The notes under the pieces: generated by a model | What the model was told of the DNA's origin: nothing | Databases searched by the model: none | What the model saw: the letters and a program-made list of their open reading frames with translations, nothing else | Origin: Chloroflexota bacterium | GTDB taxonomy: Bacteria; Chloroflexota; Dehalococcoidia; JACPPY01 | Direction: 5' to 3' | Length of the DNA: 5,570 nt | Assembly: GCA_016189825.1 (NCBI GenBank) | Contig: JACPRR010000252.1 | Span: forward strand, 1-5,570 | Program-made: the position numbers and the translations under genes | Shown: piece after piece, positions 1 to 4,997 of the stretch | Layout of the letters: each line of letters begins with the position of its first letter | Numbering within the stretch: position 1 is the first letter of the stretch

Positions 1-861
1 CAGGGGGTCGAGGGAGGCTTCGATGAGGCTCCGGGCGTATTGCGATGCCTGCGTGAGGAAGGTGACGTCGCGGTCGATTACCGAGAGCCCCATGAGCTTC
101 CCTTCCTGGTTTCGCCCCGGGGACACGGTGACCGGGACGTCAACAAGCGACCCGTCCTTCCGCTTTCGCTGGGTCTCGTAGCGTTCGACCTTCTTGCCCG
201 TCTTCACCTGATCGATGATCGTCTGGAACTCCTGGATGCGCTCGGCAGTGCCGATGAGGGACATTGGCTTGCCGAGGGCTTCTTTGTAGCTGTAGCCGAA
301 CATTCTTTCCGCGGCCGGGTTCCAGCTTGTGATTGTGCCGTCGAGGGCCTGGCTGATGACCGCATCTTCAGACGATTGCACGATCGCGGCGAGGAAGCGC
401 AGGTTCTCGTCGGTCAGCCTGGCGTACTCCGTGGCCTCCCTGAGCGCCGTAATGTCCCTGTCGATGACTGAGAGGCCCATCAGTCTTCCGTCCTGGTCCC
501 GCACCGGAGACACAGTTACCGAAACGTCGATCTGCCTGCCATCTTTCCTCATCCGCTGGGTCTCGAAACGCTCGACTTTCTTCCCGGCCTTGACACGGTC
601 GATGATGGAGCGGAACTCCTGGATGCGGTCGGGGGCGCCGATGATGGACAGGGGCCTGCCCAGGGCTTCCTTCTCGCTGTGGCCAAACATCCTTTCGGCC
701 GCCGGGTTCCAACTGGTGATTGTCCCATCCAGGGACTCGCCCATGATTGCTTCCTCCGAAGACAATACGATGGCGGCGAGGAAACCGAGTCTCCCGTCAG
801 CATCAAGCGGCTTGGACTCGGCGGCGGCAATCGGGTTGCTCTTCTTCAAGGTCGTCTTCAC
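1..861 (-). CDS. Multi-PAS-domain sensory protein, N-terminal part (runs off the left edge)
   Basis: The frame reads leftward from a GTG at 861-859 and is still open at base 1, giving 287 residues of a longer protein. The start is chosen because AGGGAGGA (minus strand, 878-871) sits 9 nt upstream; there is no ATG at the N-terminus. Two complete PAS domains are visible, at about residues 27-139 and 156-268. Each has the typical LDGTITSWNPAAERMFG core, a KxVERxETQRxRKDG segment and a VSVIDRD-type end (here GLSVIDRDIT and GLSVIDRDVT). The last residues (275-287, YARSLIEASLDPL) match the start of a further PAS domain of the kind found in long sensor proteins. No membrane segment is seen in this part, so the sensing region is probably cytoplasmic. 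The output domain (histidine kinase, GGDEF, chemoreceptor or other) lies outside the window, so neither signal nor output can be named. PAS identity is confident; overall function is open. Confidence 0.88.
   Translation of the reverse strand, partial: MKTTLKKSNPIAAAESKPLDADGRLGFLAAIVLSSEEAIMGESLDGTITSWNPAAERMFGHSEKEALGRPLSIIGAPDRIQEFRSIIDRVKAGKKVERFETQRMRKDGRQIDVSVTVSPVRDQDGRLMGLSVIDRDITALREATEYARLTDENLRFLAAIVQSSEDAVISQALDGTITSWNPAAERMFGYSYKEALGKPMSLIGTAERIQEFQTIIDQVKTGKKVERYETQRKRKDGSLVDVPVTVSPGRNQEGKLMGLSVIDRDVTFLTQASQYARSLIEASLDPL
10..783 (-). repeat. Tandem duplication of a 387-bp PAS-coding unit
   Basis: Two units with a period of exactly 387 bp (129 codons) lie head to tail inside the PAS gene, at 397-783 and 10-396. 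Translated residues 27-140 and 156-269 are identical at roughly 83 of 114 positions by eye, including the shared stretch LDGTITSWNPAAERMFG. The linkers also align (YAR at 146-148 and 275-277). The similarity at DNA level suggests a fairly recent domain duplication or gene conversion rather than two distantly related PAS domains. Confidence 0.85.
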
Positions 862-1185
862 AAGATCTGTTCCTCCCTGGAATTTCTCAAATAAGCGGTC
901 ATGGGTTCAGAGTTGAAATAAAGCTGGAAAACTTCCCGCCGGGCATGTGGCGGGATCGGGGCTTGTCGAGCGACACGCGGAGCGTCCTCCACACGGTATT
1001 ACCTTACATCCCCCGTCCAGAAAGAGTAACTACTCTACCCGTCTGCCACATCTATCGGGCAATCAACTAAAAAACATTATATCACATGCCCTGCGCAGCC
1101 CCGGCGATTCGGGGGTTCGGAGGGCGTCCCGCGAAACGGGAACAAAAGTTTGAGCAAGTTCGTCATACCGGCCCTTCGGCGCCAT
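862..1185. other. Gene-free leader and intergenic stretch upstream of the PAS gene
   Basis: No frame here has a ribosome binding site with a protein-like composition, and no tRNA or rRNA pattern is seen. Apart from the PAS ribosome binding site (871-878), the dyad at 1023-1036 and the extended -10 at 1076-1084, I see nothing recognisable. From about 1160 the sequence passes into the repeat-rich block. Confidence 0.6.
1076..1084 (-). promoter_or_regulatory. Possible extended -10 promoter for the PAS gene
   Basis: The minus strand reads TGATATAAT (1084-1076), a perfect TATAAT preceded by the TGn extended -10 motif, inside an AT-rich patch of otherwise GC-rich DNA. No good -35 hexamer is seen at the expected distance, which is tolerable for an extended -10. 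It would give a leader of about 200 nt before the GTG at 861. A 14-bp dyad, AGAGTA-AC-TACTCT at 1023-1036, lies in that leader and could be an operator. Sequence match only. Confidence 0.35.
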
Positions 1186-1257
1186 GGTTCCTGAGGAGGC
1201 CCTCGAAGGACGGTTCCTGAGCCTGTCGAAGGACGGTTCCTGAGGCCCTCGAAGGAC
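1186..1257. repeat. Three tandem copies of a 23-26 bp GGTTCCTGAG...TCGAAGGAC unit
   Basis: Copies at 1186-1211, 1212-1234 and 1235-1257 each start with GGTTCCTGAG and end with TCGAAGGAC. Only the central bases vary (GAGGCCC, CCTG, GCCC). The first copy is 3 nt longer. Further partial matches (tcgaagg) follow at about 1258-1264. The units are non-coding and lie in an intergenic region crowded with other repeats. Confidence 0.8.
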
Positions 1258-1288
1258 TCGAAGGCGTGGCGCTCAGGATAAACTGCAG

Positions 1289-1374
1289 CCGGTATCCAGG
1301 GCGCGCATTGCCGTCCGGCCGTAGGGGCGTATTGCATACGCCCGCCCTGGATTCCGGCTCAGGGGCCGGAATGA
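1289..1374. repeat. Composite inverted repeat of the 'CCCTGGATTCCGG' type
   Basis: The left arm CCGGTATCCAGGGCG (1289-1303) is the reverse complement of CGCCCTGGATTCCGG (1343-1357) with one mismatch. Nested inside is a perfect 7-bp hairpin, GGGCGTA-ttgca-TACGCCC (1325-1343). The right arm continues into a small CCGG...CCGG hairpin followed by AATGACG (to about 1374). Similar 'tggattccgg...ccggaatgacg' units are common dispersed intergenic repeats in bacterial genomes; membership of such a family here is inferred from appearance. Confidence 0.65.
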
Positions 1375-1403
1375 CGTTTCGCGGGCGCCTCGGTTCGGGA
1401 ATT

Positions 1404-1544
1404 GTCTTTGCGAGGCCCGCCTCGGGGCGAAGCAATCCCATTTTGCAATGGTGTGACAGCCAACAAGCGGATGGCGACAGGCGCGGCCAGGGTTCGGTGC
1501 GGAAGGGGATTGCTTCGTCCTTCAGCCGAAGGACTTTGAATGAC
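1404..1544 (+). mobile_element. MITE-like intergenic element, copy 1
   Basis: The element starts GTCTTTGCGAG, then has a short hairpin (CGAGGC-CC-GCCTCG) and the core GCGAAGCAATCCC (1427-1439). The middle contains TGACAGCCAACA, then comes the inverted core GGGATTGCTTCG (1506-1517) and the hairpin GTCCTTC-AGCC-GAAGGAC (1517-1534). Its right end (TTTGAATGAC) is degenerate compared with copy 2. It aligns over nearly its full length with copy 2 and, inverted, with the copy at 5408-5537. It codes for nothing credible, so any movement would depend on a transposase elsewhere. Confidence 0.75.
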
Positions 1545-1589
1545 GCGTTGCTGGATCATGCTCGCTCATGCAAGTCCGGACAAACATTC

Positions 1590-1728
1590 GTCTTTGCGAG
1601 GCCCGCCTCGGGCGAAGCAATCCCATTTTGCGCGGGCGTGACAGCCAACAGAGGGGTAACGTCGGCGCACCCTTGGGCCGGTGCGGAAGGGGATTGCTTC
1701 GTCCTTCAGCCGAAGGACTCGCAAAGAC
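1590..1728 (+). mobile_element. MITE-like intergenic element, copy 2 (intact ends)
   Basis: This is the best-preserved copy. It has perfect 11-bp terminal inverted repeats, GTCTTTGCGAG (1590-1600) and CTCGCAAAGAC (1718-1728). The internal order matches copy 1: left hairpin, GCGAAGCAATCCC, TGACAGCCAACA, GGTGCGGAAGGGGATTGCTTCG-type right core, and the hairpin GTCCTTC-AGCC-GAAGGAC (1701-1718). The centre (about 1650-1680) differs from copy 1, so the ends and cores are more conserved than the middle. No clear target-site duplication is visible. Confidence 0.8.
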
Positions 1729-1774
1729 GAGATTGGGGGGCAGTCTTCCGCAATGAATCCAAGCGTAACGTTGC

Positions 1775-1808
1775 GTCTTTGCGAAGCCCGCCTCGGACGA
1801 AGCAATCC
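1775..1808 (+). repeat. Left-end fragment of the MITE-like element (copy 3)
   Basis: GTCTTTGCGAAGCCCGCCTC followed by GGACGAAGCAATCC matches the first 35 bp or so of copies 1 and 2. The similarity then stops abruptly at the hairpin beginning at 1816. It is either a truncated element or one interrupted by the next repeat. Confidence 0.7.
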
Positions 1809-1815
1809 GTGCCTC

Positions 1816-1852
1816 CTCCTCTCCCTCGATGGGACCCACCGAGGGAGAGGAG
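1816..1852 (-). terminator. Strong hairpin downstream of amt, possible terminator or repeat
   Basis: CTCCTCTCCCTCG (1816-1828) pairs perfectly with CGAGGGAGAGGAG (1840-1852), and the loop contains a further TGGG-A-CCCA pairing. It lies 56 nt beyond the amt stop in the direction of amt transcription. There is no U-run after the stem, so it may act as a transcript-end stabiliser or be one more dispersed repeat rather than a classical intrinsic terminator. Confidence 0.45.
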
Positions 1853-1907
1853 AAACGGTTCGCTCCACTAGCGCTGCGCGAGAAAACCGGGGAGACGCCA
1901 CATATCT

Positions 1908-3392
1908 CTACGCCTTGTCCGTTTCCGCGGCTCCCGCCAGCACCGGTGTTTGCGCCGGATAGGCCTCTATGCCGTGCTCGGGGACATCCAGGCCGCTCAG
2001 CTCCTCCTCGCGGCTGGCGCGCAGGCCGATGGTCTTCTTGATTACCCAGAAGGCAACGGACATGGTAGCTCCGACCCATGCCACCAGGGCGCCGATGTCG
2101 ATGAGCTGAAGAAGCAGTTGCCCCCCCTCGCCGGTGATGAGCCCCTTCACGTCCAGATAGGTGCCGTCGGCGAAGATGCCTACCGCGAGCAGGCCCCACA
2201 GCCCCCCGCCGAAGTGCACCGGGACAGCGCCGACCGCGTCATCCACCTTGAGGACCCGCTCCACAATGGTGGCGGTGGCGACCAGGAACGGAACGGCGAT
2301 GGCGCCGATGAGCACTGCTGCCCAGGGGGGCACGAAAGCGCACGGAGCGGTTATGGCAACCAATCCGACCAGACACCCGTTGCACCCGGCGATTATGTCC
2401 ATCTTGCCGGTGCGCACGAACGTCCAGTACAGCGCCACAACGGCCCCCGCCACGCCGGCGAGGAAGGTATTCACCGCGATCACAGAGATACGCAGGTCGG
2501 TGGCGGCCAGGGTGCTGCCCGGGTTGAACCCGAACCACCCGAAGAACAGGATGAAGGTGCCAATGACCACGAAGGGGAGGTTGTGGCCTTTGATGTTGTT
2601 CGGGCTCCCGTCCTTGTTGAACTTCCCTATCCGGGGGCCGACCATCGCCGCCCCGATCAGGGCAGCCAGGCCGCCCACCATGTGCACCACGCCGGAGCCG
2701 GCGAAATCCCTGGCGCCGGTGGCTCCCGCGATTGAGAGCGTGCTCAGCCAGCCGCCGCCCCAGATCCATTTGCCGTAGATAGGGTAGACAAGGGCGCCGA
2801 TGACAAAGGCATAGGCCAGGTAGCCGGTTATCTTCATCCTCTCCGCTACCGCCCCGGCCACAATGGTGGCTGCGGTGGCCGCGAAGACCATCTGGAAGAA
2901 CCACATCATTATCGTTGACACGTCATAGGCGCTCCCGCTGAGGAAAAAGCCGGAGAAGCCGACGAAGCTGTTGCCATCATCGAGGCCCGGGAACAGCTTC
3001 GAACCCCCGAACATGAGCGCGAACCCAAACGCCCAGAAGCCCAGCGAGGCGATGCAGAAGTCCATGAAGCTCTTGGTCCAGTAGTTCGTCTGGTTCTTGG
3101 AGCGAATGAGCCCGGCGCCCAGGAAAGCAAAGCCGAGCTGCATGAACCAGACCAGGAACCCAGTGATCAGCGTCCAGGCCATGTTCACCGGCATATTGGG
3201 ATTATCCTTAAGGGTATCGGCGCCGGTAGGATCGGCGGCGAGCACGCGGGCGGGGACCAGCCAGAAGGTAGCGAACAGCAGCATCGCCATCAGCGTGATG
3301 AGAAGGCCCCGCCTTATCCATGCGTCCCGGCGCGAAGAACCAGAGTTCAACCAGGTGGAAATAGGTTCGATAATAGGCCCAAATGCTTTCAT
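1908..3392 (-). CDS. amt: Ammonium transporter, Amt family
   Basis: A 494-residue Amt/MEP/Rh-family inner-membrane channel that moves ammonium into the cell, normally as a trimer. A hydrophobic N-terminal segment (about 29-50) followed by VLA-ADP looks like the cleavable signal seen in AmtB. Family landmarks, with E. coli AmtB equivalents in brackets: F170 of FQMVF (F107), W211 in IWGGGW (W148), D229 in DFAGSGVVH (D160), H237 (H168), F289 and S293 in GWFGFNPGS (F215, S219), and H393 in AVPVHFGGG (H318). The twin-histidine pore is therefore complete. The cytoplasmic tail GLRASREEELSGLDVPEHG (about 456-474) is the conserved segment that contacts PII/GlnK, yet no glnK is seen nearby. The ATG at 3392 has a strong site, AAAGGAGGA (3406-3398), 5 nt away, and the stop is TAG. 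The gene is second in an operon, 20 nt after a 42-codon membrane protein gene. GlnR-type half-sites lie upstream of that gene. Confidence 0.97.
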   Translation of the reverse strand: MKAFGPIIEPISTWLNSGSSRRDAWIRRGLLITLMAMLLFATFWLVPARVLAADPTGADTLKDNPNMPVNMAWTLITGFLVWFMQLGFAFLGAGLIRSKNQTNYWTKSFMDFCIASLGFWAFGFALMFGGSKLFPGLDDGNSFVGFSGFFLSGSAYDVSTIMMWFFQMVFAATAATIVAGAVAERMKITGYLAYAFVIGALVYPIYGKWIWGGGWLSTLSIAGATGARDFAGSGVVHMVGGLAALIGAAMVGPRIGKFNKDGSPNNIKGHNLPFVVIGTFILFFGWFGFNPGSTLAATDLRISVIAVNTFLAGVAGAVVALYWTFVRTGKMDIIAGCNGCLVGLVAITAPCAFVPPWAAVLIGAIAVPFLVATATIVERVLKVDDAVGAVPVHFGGGLWGLLAVGIFADGTYLDVKGLITGEGGQLLLQLIDIGALVAWVGATMSVAFWVIKKTIGLRASREEELSGLDVPEHGIEAYPAQTPVLAGAAETDKA

Positions 3393-3412
3393 GGTGGTCC
3401 TCCTTTAGCGTC

Positions 3413-3541
3413 CTACGCAGACTGATCTGGCTGCTCATCCTCAGCCCGGGAAGCATGCTTCTTCTTCAACAGGCTGGGCACAACCGCCCATGCCAGGAAC
3501 AGTCCAACGAAGACAATGCCCGCGGTGATTTCAATCGACAT
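3413..3541 (-). CDS. 42-residue single-pass membrane protein, first gene of the amt operon
   Basis: ATG at 3541-3539, TAG at 3415-3413, 42 residues (MSIEITAGIVFVGLFLAWAV...). An AAAAGGAGA ribosome binding site lies 8 nt upstream. Residues 4-25 form one hydrophobic helix that contains AWAVVP. KKKH follows immediately, then a charged acidic tail (RAEDEQPDQSA). By the positive-inside rule the tail should be cytoplasmic. The amt ribosome binding site begins just 6 nt after the stop and the gap to the amt ATG is 20 nt, so the two are almost certainly co-transcribed. I do not recognise the family. Position suggests a partner or small regulator of the transporter, but that is inference. The good start signal, clean helix-plus-tail composition and tight spacing argue that it is real. 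Confidence 0.8.
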   Translation of the reverse strand: MSIEITAGIVFVGLFLAWAVVPSLLKKKHASRAEDEQPDQSA

Positions 3542-3561
3542 TTGCTGGTCTCCTTTTCATC

Positions 3562-3586
3562 AGGTGCATGCAAAAACGCAGCACCT
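3562..3586 (-). promoter_or_regulatory. Hairpin in the leader of the amt operon
   Basis: On the transcribed (minus) strand AGGTGC pairs with GCACCT, and the inner TGC pairs with GCA. This gives a 9-bp stem with one bulged T and a GTTTTT loop. It ends about 8 nt before the ribosome binding site of the 42-residue gene. No U-run follows, so it is not an obvious terminator; it could affect translation or RNA stability. Confidence 0.4.
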
Positions 3587-3610
3587 CGAATGGCTCCAAT
3601 AATAGATGAA

Positions 3611-3618
3611 CATTATTA
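3611..3618 (-). promoter_or_regulatory. Possible -10 element of the amt operon
   Basis: The minus strand reads TAATAATG (3618-3611) within an AT-rich patch, about 70 nt before the start of the 42-residue gene and about 40 nt downstream of the GTTAC-N6-GTAAC site. A second AT-rich hexamer, TATTAT, lies a few bases further on. No good -35 is seen at 16-18 nt, as is common at activator-dependent promoters. Low certainty about which hexamer is used. Confidence 0.3.
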
Positions 3619-3658
3619 CGCGGGTATTCGAGGCTGGCGGCTTTCGGATGAAGGTTGT

Positions 3659-3674
3659 GTTACGGACGTGTAAC
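3659..3674. promoter_or_regulatory. GlnR-type binding site upstream of the amt operon
   Basis: GTTAC (3659-3663), six bases, GTAAC (3670-3674). The half-sites are 11 bp apart and can also be read as a direct repeat, TGTTACGG/TGTAACGG. The published actinobacterial GlnR consensus is gTnAc-n6-GaAAc, and OmpR/PhoB-family dimers generally bind 11-bp direct repeats. The site lies 118 nt upstream of the first gene of the amt operon and just after the regulator's stop codon. The half-site match is visible; binding by the adjacent regulator is inferred. Confidence 0.6.
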
Positions 3675-3683
3675 GGGGAATCC

Positions 3684-4457
3684 TTAGCTTACCGCGGAGG
3701 GCGACACGGGGCTTGCTGCAGAAAACGCCATAGCGGAGGCCAACCGGGCAGACCCGTCATAGTCCCGGGCAGGGCCGGCCACTGCCCCCGGGTCGATAGC
3801 GCGCTTGAACCGGTAGCCGACGCTCCTCACCGTCTCGATGAACACATCGTCGGCATCTTCGATCTTGCTTCGCAACCTGCGTATGTGCACATCTACCGCG
3901 CGGGGACAGGCCAGGGAATCGTTGCGCCAGACCTCGGCGAGCAGGGTCTCCCTGGTGACCACCCGGCCGGGGTGGCTGGCCAGGAACTTCAGTAGCTCGT
4001 ATTCAGTGTAGGTAAGGTCAACCCGCCGTTTTCCTATGCTTACCTCGTGCGCGGCGTCATCGATGACCAGCGGCCCCCGGGTGATGACGCACTCGTTGCC
4101 GGCGAGGCCGGAAGACAGCCTCTGCACCCTCACCAGCAGCTCTTCCTTGCGGTATGGTTCGACGACGAAGTCGTCCGCCAGCCGTTCGCCCCCAAGCCGC
4201 TCCAACTCCCGTGCGGGGACGAGGAGGACTACCGGCAATAGCCTGCTCTCCACCGCGCTCTGCAGCCACCGGCCGGTAGCTGAATCGGAGAGGAACGAGG
4301 CCCTGTCGGCGACAGCCAGGTCGAGCACTCTGCCAGCGGCCTGCGCAGCATCAGCATGGTCCAGGGCCACGATGCACCTGTGTCCAGCCTGCCTCAGGTC
4401 TGTTTGCAGAGACGTCGCCCTCGACCGGTCCTTCGCGACAATAAGTATGTTGGCCAT
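3684..4457 (-). CDS. GlnR-like OmpR/PhoB-family regulator with atypical receiver domain
   Basis: A 257-residue transcription factor. The N-terminus (about 1-113) has a receiver fold with degenerate chemistry. The usual acidic pair is A8-K9, the Asp equivalent is kept (D51 in DLAVAD), the Thr/Ser position is V80, and the invariant Lys before Pro is E100 (VVEPYRKEEL). The winged-helix domain (about 124-220) is canonical, with LTYTEYELLKFLASHPGRVVTRETLLAEVW, then VDVHIRRLRSKI and TVRSVGYRF. It strongly resembles GlnR of actinomycetes, another orphan OmpR-type regulator with a non-phosphorylated receiver that controls amtB and glnA. An Ala/Ser-rich tail (about 221-257) follows, also reminiscent of GlnR. 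No histidine kinase is adjacent. The start is taken at ATG 4457 (MANILIVAK), where the receiver fold begins and where AGAAGGGCGG lies 9 nt upstream; an ATG at 4499 has no such site. It precedes the amt operon on the same strand, and GlnR-type sites flank it on both sides. Nitrogen control is inferred. Confidence 0.88.
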   Translation of the reverse strand: MANILIVAKDRSRATSLQTDLRQAGHRCIVALDHADAAQAAGRVLDLAVADRASFLSDSATGRWLQSAVESRLLPVVLLVPARELERLGGERLADDFVVEPYRKEELLVRVQRLSSGLAGNECVITRGPLVIDDAAHEVSIGKRRVDLTYTEYELLKFLASHPGRVVTRETLLAEVWRNDSLACPRAVDVHIRRLRSKIEDADDVFIETVRSVGYRFKRAIDPGAVAGPARDYDGSARLASAMAFSAASPVSPSAVS

Positions 4458-4519
4458 GCGGTGGTCCGCCCTTCTGGCGCTATTCTCGCAGGGACCCATT
4501 TCACGGAGATGATGCCCTG

Positions 4520-4557
4520 TTTACGGTTGGTTTACCGGCATGTTAAGCGCTTGTTAC
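4520..4557. promoter_or_regulatory. Array of four 11-bp-spaced GlnR-type half-sites
   Basis: TTTAC (4520-4524), TTTAC (4531-4535), GTTAA (4542-4546) and GTTAC (4553-4557) are separated by exactly six bases each, so the TTA core recurs every 11 bp. This phasing is typical of cooperative OmpR/PhoB/GlnR binding, with two dimers side by side. The array lies between the divergent regulator (63 nt upstream of its ATG) and the DUF1540 operon, so it could serve autoregulation, control of the divergent operon, or both. Confidence 0.6.
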
Positions 4558-4567
4558 GTGGAATAAT

Positions 4568-4583
4568 GAAACCATTTTGTAAC
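4568..4583. promoter_or_regulatory. Second GlnR-type site, GAAAC-N6-GTAAC
   Basis: GAAAC (4568-4572), six bases, GTAAC (4579-4583) is an almost ideal match to the two alternating GlnR half-site types (GaAAc and gTnAc). It starts 15 bp, not 11 bp, after the last half-site of the upstream array, so it probably binds as a separate dimer. Confidence 0.55.
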
Positions 4584-4607
4584 ATCGTCGGCCTTCCATT
4601 TTGTGAC
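4572..4607 (+). repeat. Direct repeat CCATTTTGTAAC / CCATTTTGTGAC
   Basis: Twelve-base units at 4572-4583 and 4596-4607 differ at one position and lie 24 bp apart, close to two helical turns. The first overlaps the GTAAC half-site and the second provides a lone GTGAC (also a gTnAc match). The second ends 3 bp before the possible -35 at 4611, a normal place for an activator site. Confidence 0.55.
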
Positions 4608-4610
4608 TTC

Positions 4611-4640
4611 TTGAGAATTGGACGCTTAAAATAGTCTTAT
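4611..4640 (+). promoter_or_regulatory. Possible promoter of the DUF1540 operon
   Basis: TTGAGA (4611-4616) and TCTTAT (4635-4640) are separated by 18 bp, giving a leader of about 50 nt before ATG 4696. TAAAAT at 4627-4632 is an alternative -10 but lacks a well-placed -35. The weak match, with regulator half-sites immediately upstream, fits an activated promoter. Sequence match only. Confidence 0.35.
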
Positions 4641-4695
4641 CGGGGTTGGCGCAAGGCCGGCCTCAGTCCGTTAAGCATAAGGAGGGCGGGAGACT

Positions 4696-4977
4696 ATGGA
4701 TATGACTCGGATAAGCGCATGCAGTATGGCCCAGTGCACCTACAACCAGGACAACCGGTGCCACACCCACGGGATAATGGTCGGGCCGCACGCGGAATGC
4801 AGCACCTACACATACTGCAACCCCAAGGCGGGGCGGGCGGAGGTCAAAGGGGGAATCGGGGCTTGCCTCGCCGATGAGTGCAAGTTCAACGAGAGTCTCG
4901 AATGCTGCGCCCCGGACGTCGACGTCCACGATCATTCGGCACACGCCGATTGCCGGACGTTCCAGGCCCGGGCGTGA
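4696..4977 (+). CDS. Protein with two DUF1540 cysteine motifs
   Basis: 93 residues, no signal peptide or membrane segment, so probably cytoplasmic. Two copies of the DUF1540 pattern are seen. The first (about 6-40) has C9, C14, C22 and C35 with AQCTYNQDNRCHTHGIMVG. The second (about 54-90) has C57, C62, C70/C71 and C86 with DECKFNESLECCAPDVDV and ends CRTF. Cys spacing is CX4CX7CX12C in the first and about CX4CX7CX15C in the second, with several histidines nearby. DUF1540 has no established function; the four-Cys units suggest metal binding, most simply zinc, which is inference. AAGGAGGG lies 9 nt before ATG 4696, favouring it over the ATG two codons later. The stop is followed after 20 nt by the next start, so this is the first gene of a two-gene operon. 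It is divergent from the GlnR-like regulator, with regulator-type half-sites between them. Confidence 0.9.
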   Translation: MDMTRISACSMAQCTYNQDNRCHTHGIMVGPHAECSTYTYCNPKAGRAEVKGGIGACLADECKFNESLECCAPDVDVHDHSAHADCRTFQARA

Positions 4978-4997
4978 CGCTCCGAAGGAGGTGAATC

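Noticed and set aside
329..916. A 195-codon open frame on the plus strand opposite the PAS gene
   Set aside because: The minus-strand reading gives two textbook PAS domains; this frame has no family resemblance and inherits the internal duplication.
1023..1036. The AGAGTA-AC-TACTCT dyad as another GlnR site (it contains GTAAC)
   Set aside because: There is no second half-site at an 11-bp distance on either side, so it is only noted as a possible operator of unknown binding protein.
1404..1808. A CRISPR array in the repeated region
   Set aside because: The repeats are about 140 bp, few, unevenly spaced and partly inverted, with no short direct-repeat/spacer pattern and no cas genes.
1266..1871. 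A 201-codon open frame on the plus strand across the repeat block
   Set aside because: It runs through the MITE-like copies and inverted repeats, its protein repeats the phrases those repeats would give (CEARLGRSNP-like), and it has no ribosome binding site.
1522..2199. A 225-codon open frame on the minus strand
   Set aside because: It is out of frame with amt over its first third and repeat-derived in the rest; no start signal or family resemblance.
1950..2735. A 261-codon open frame on the plus strand opposite amt
   Set aside because: It is an antisense shadow of the certain amt gene, with the charged low-complexity composition usual for GC-rich shadows.
3542..3683. A glnK/PII gene or regulatory RNA gene between the regulator and amt operon
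   Set aside because: The gap is only 142 bp and holds promoter-like elements and one hairpin; nothing protein-like or tRNA-like is visible.
4458..4499. A start 14 codons further upstream for the GlnR-like regulator
   Set aside because: The extra residues (MGPCENSARRADHR) are not part of the receiver fold and the ATG at 4499 has no ribosome binding site, whereas ATG 4457 does.
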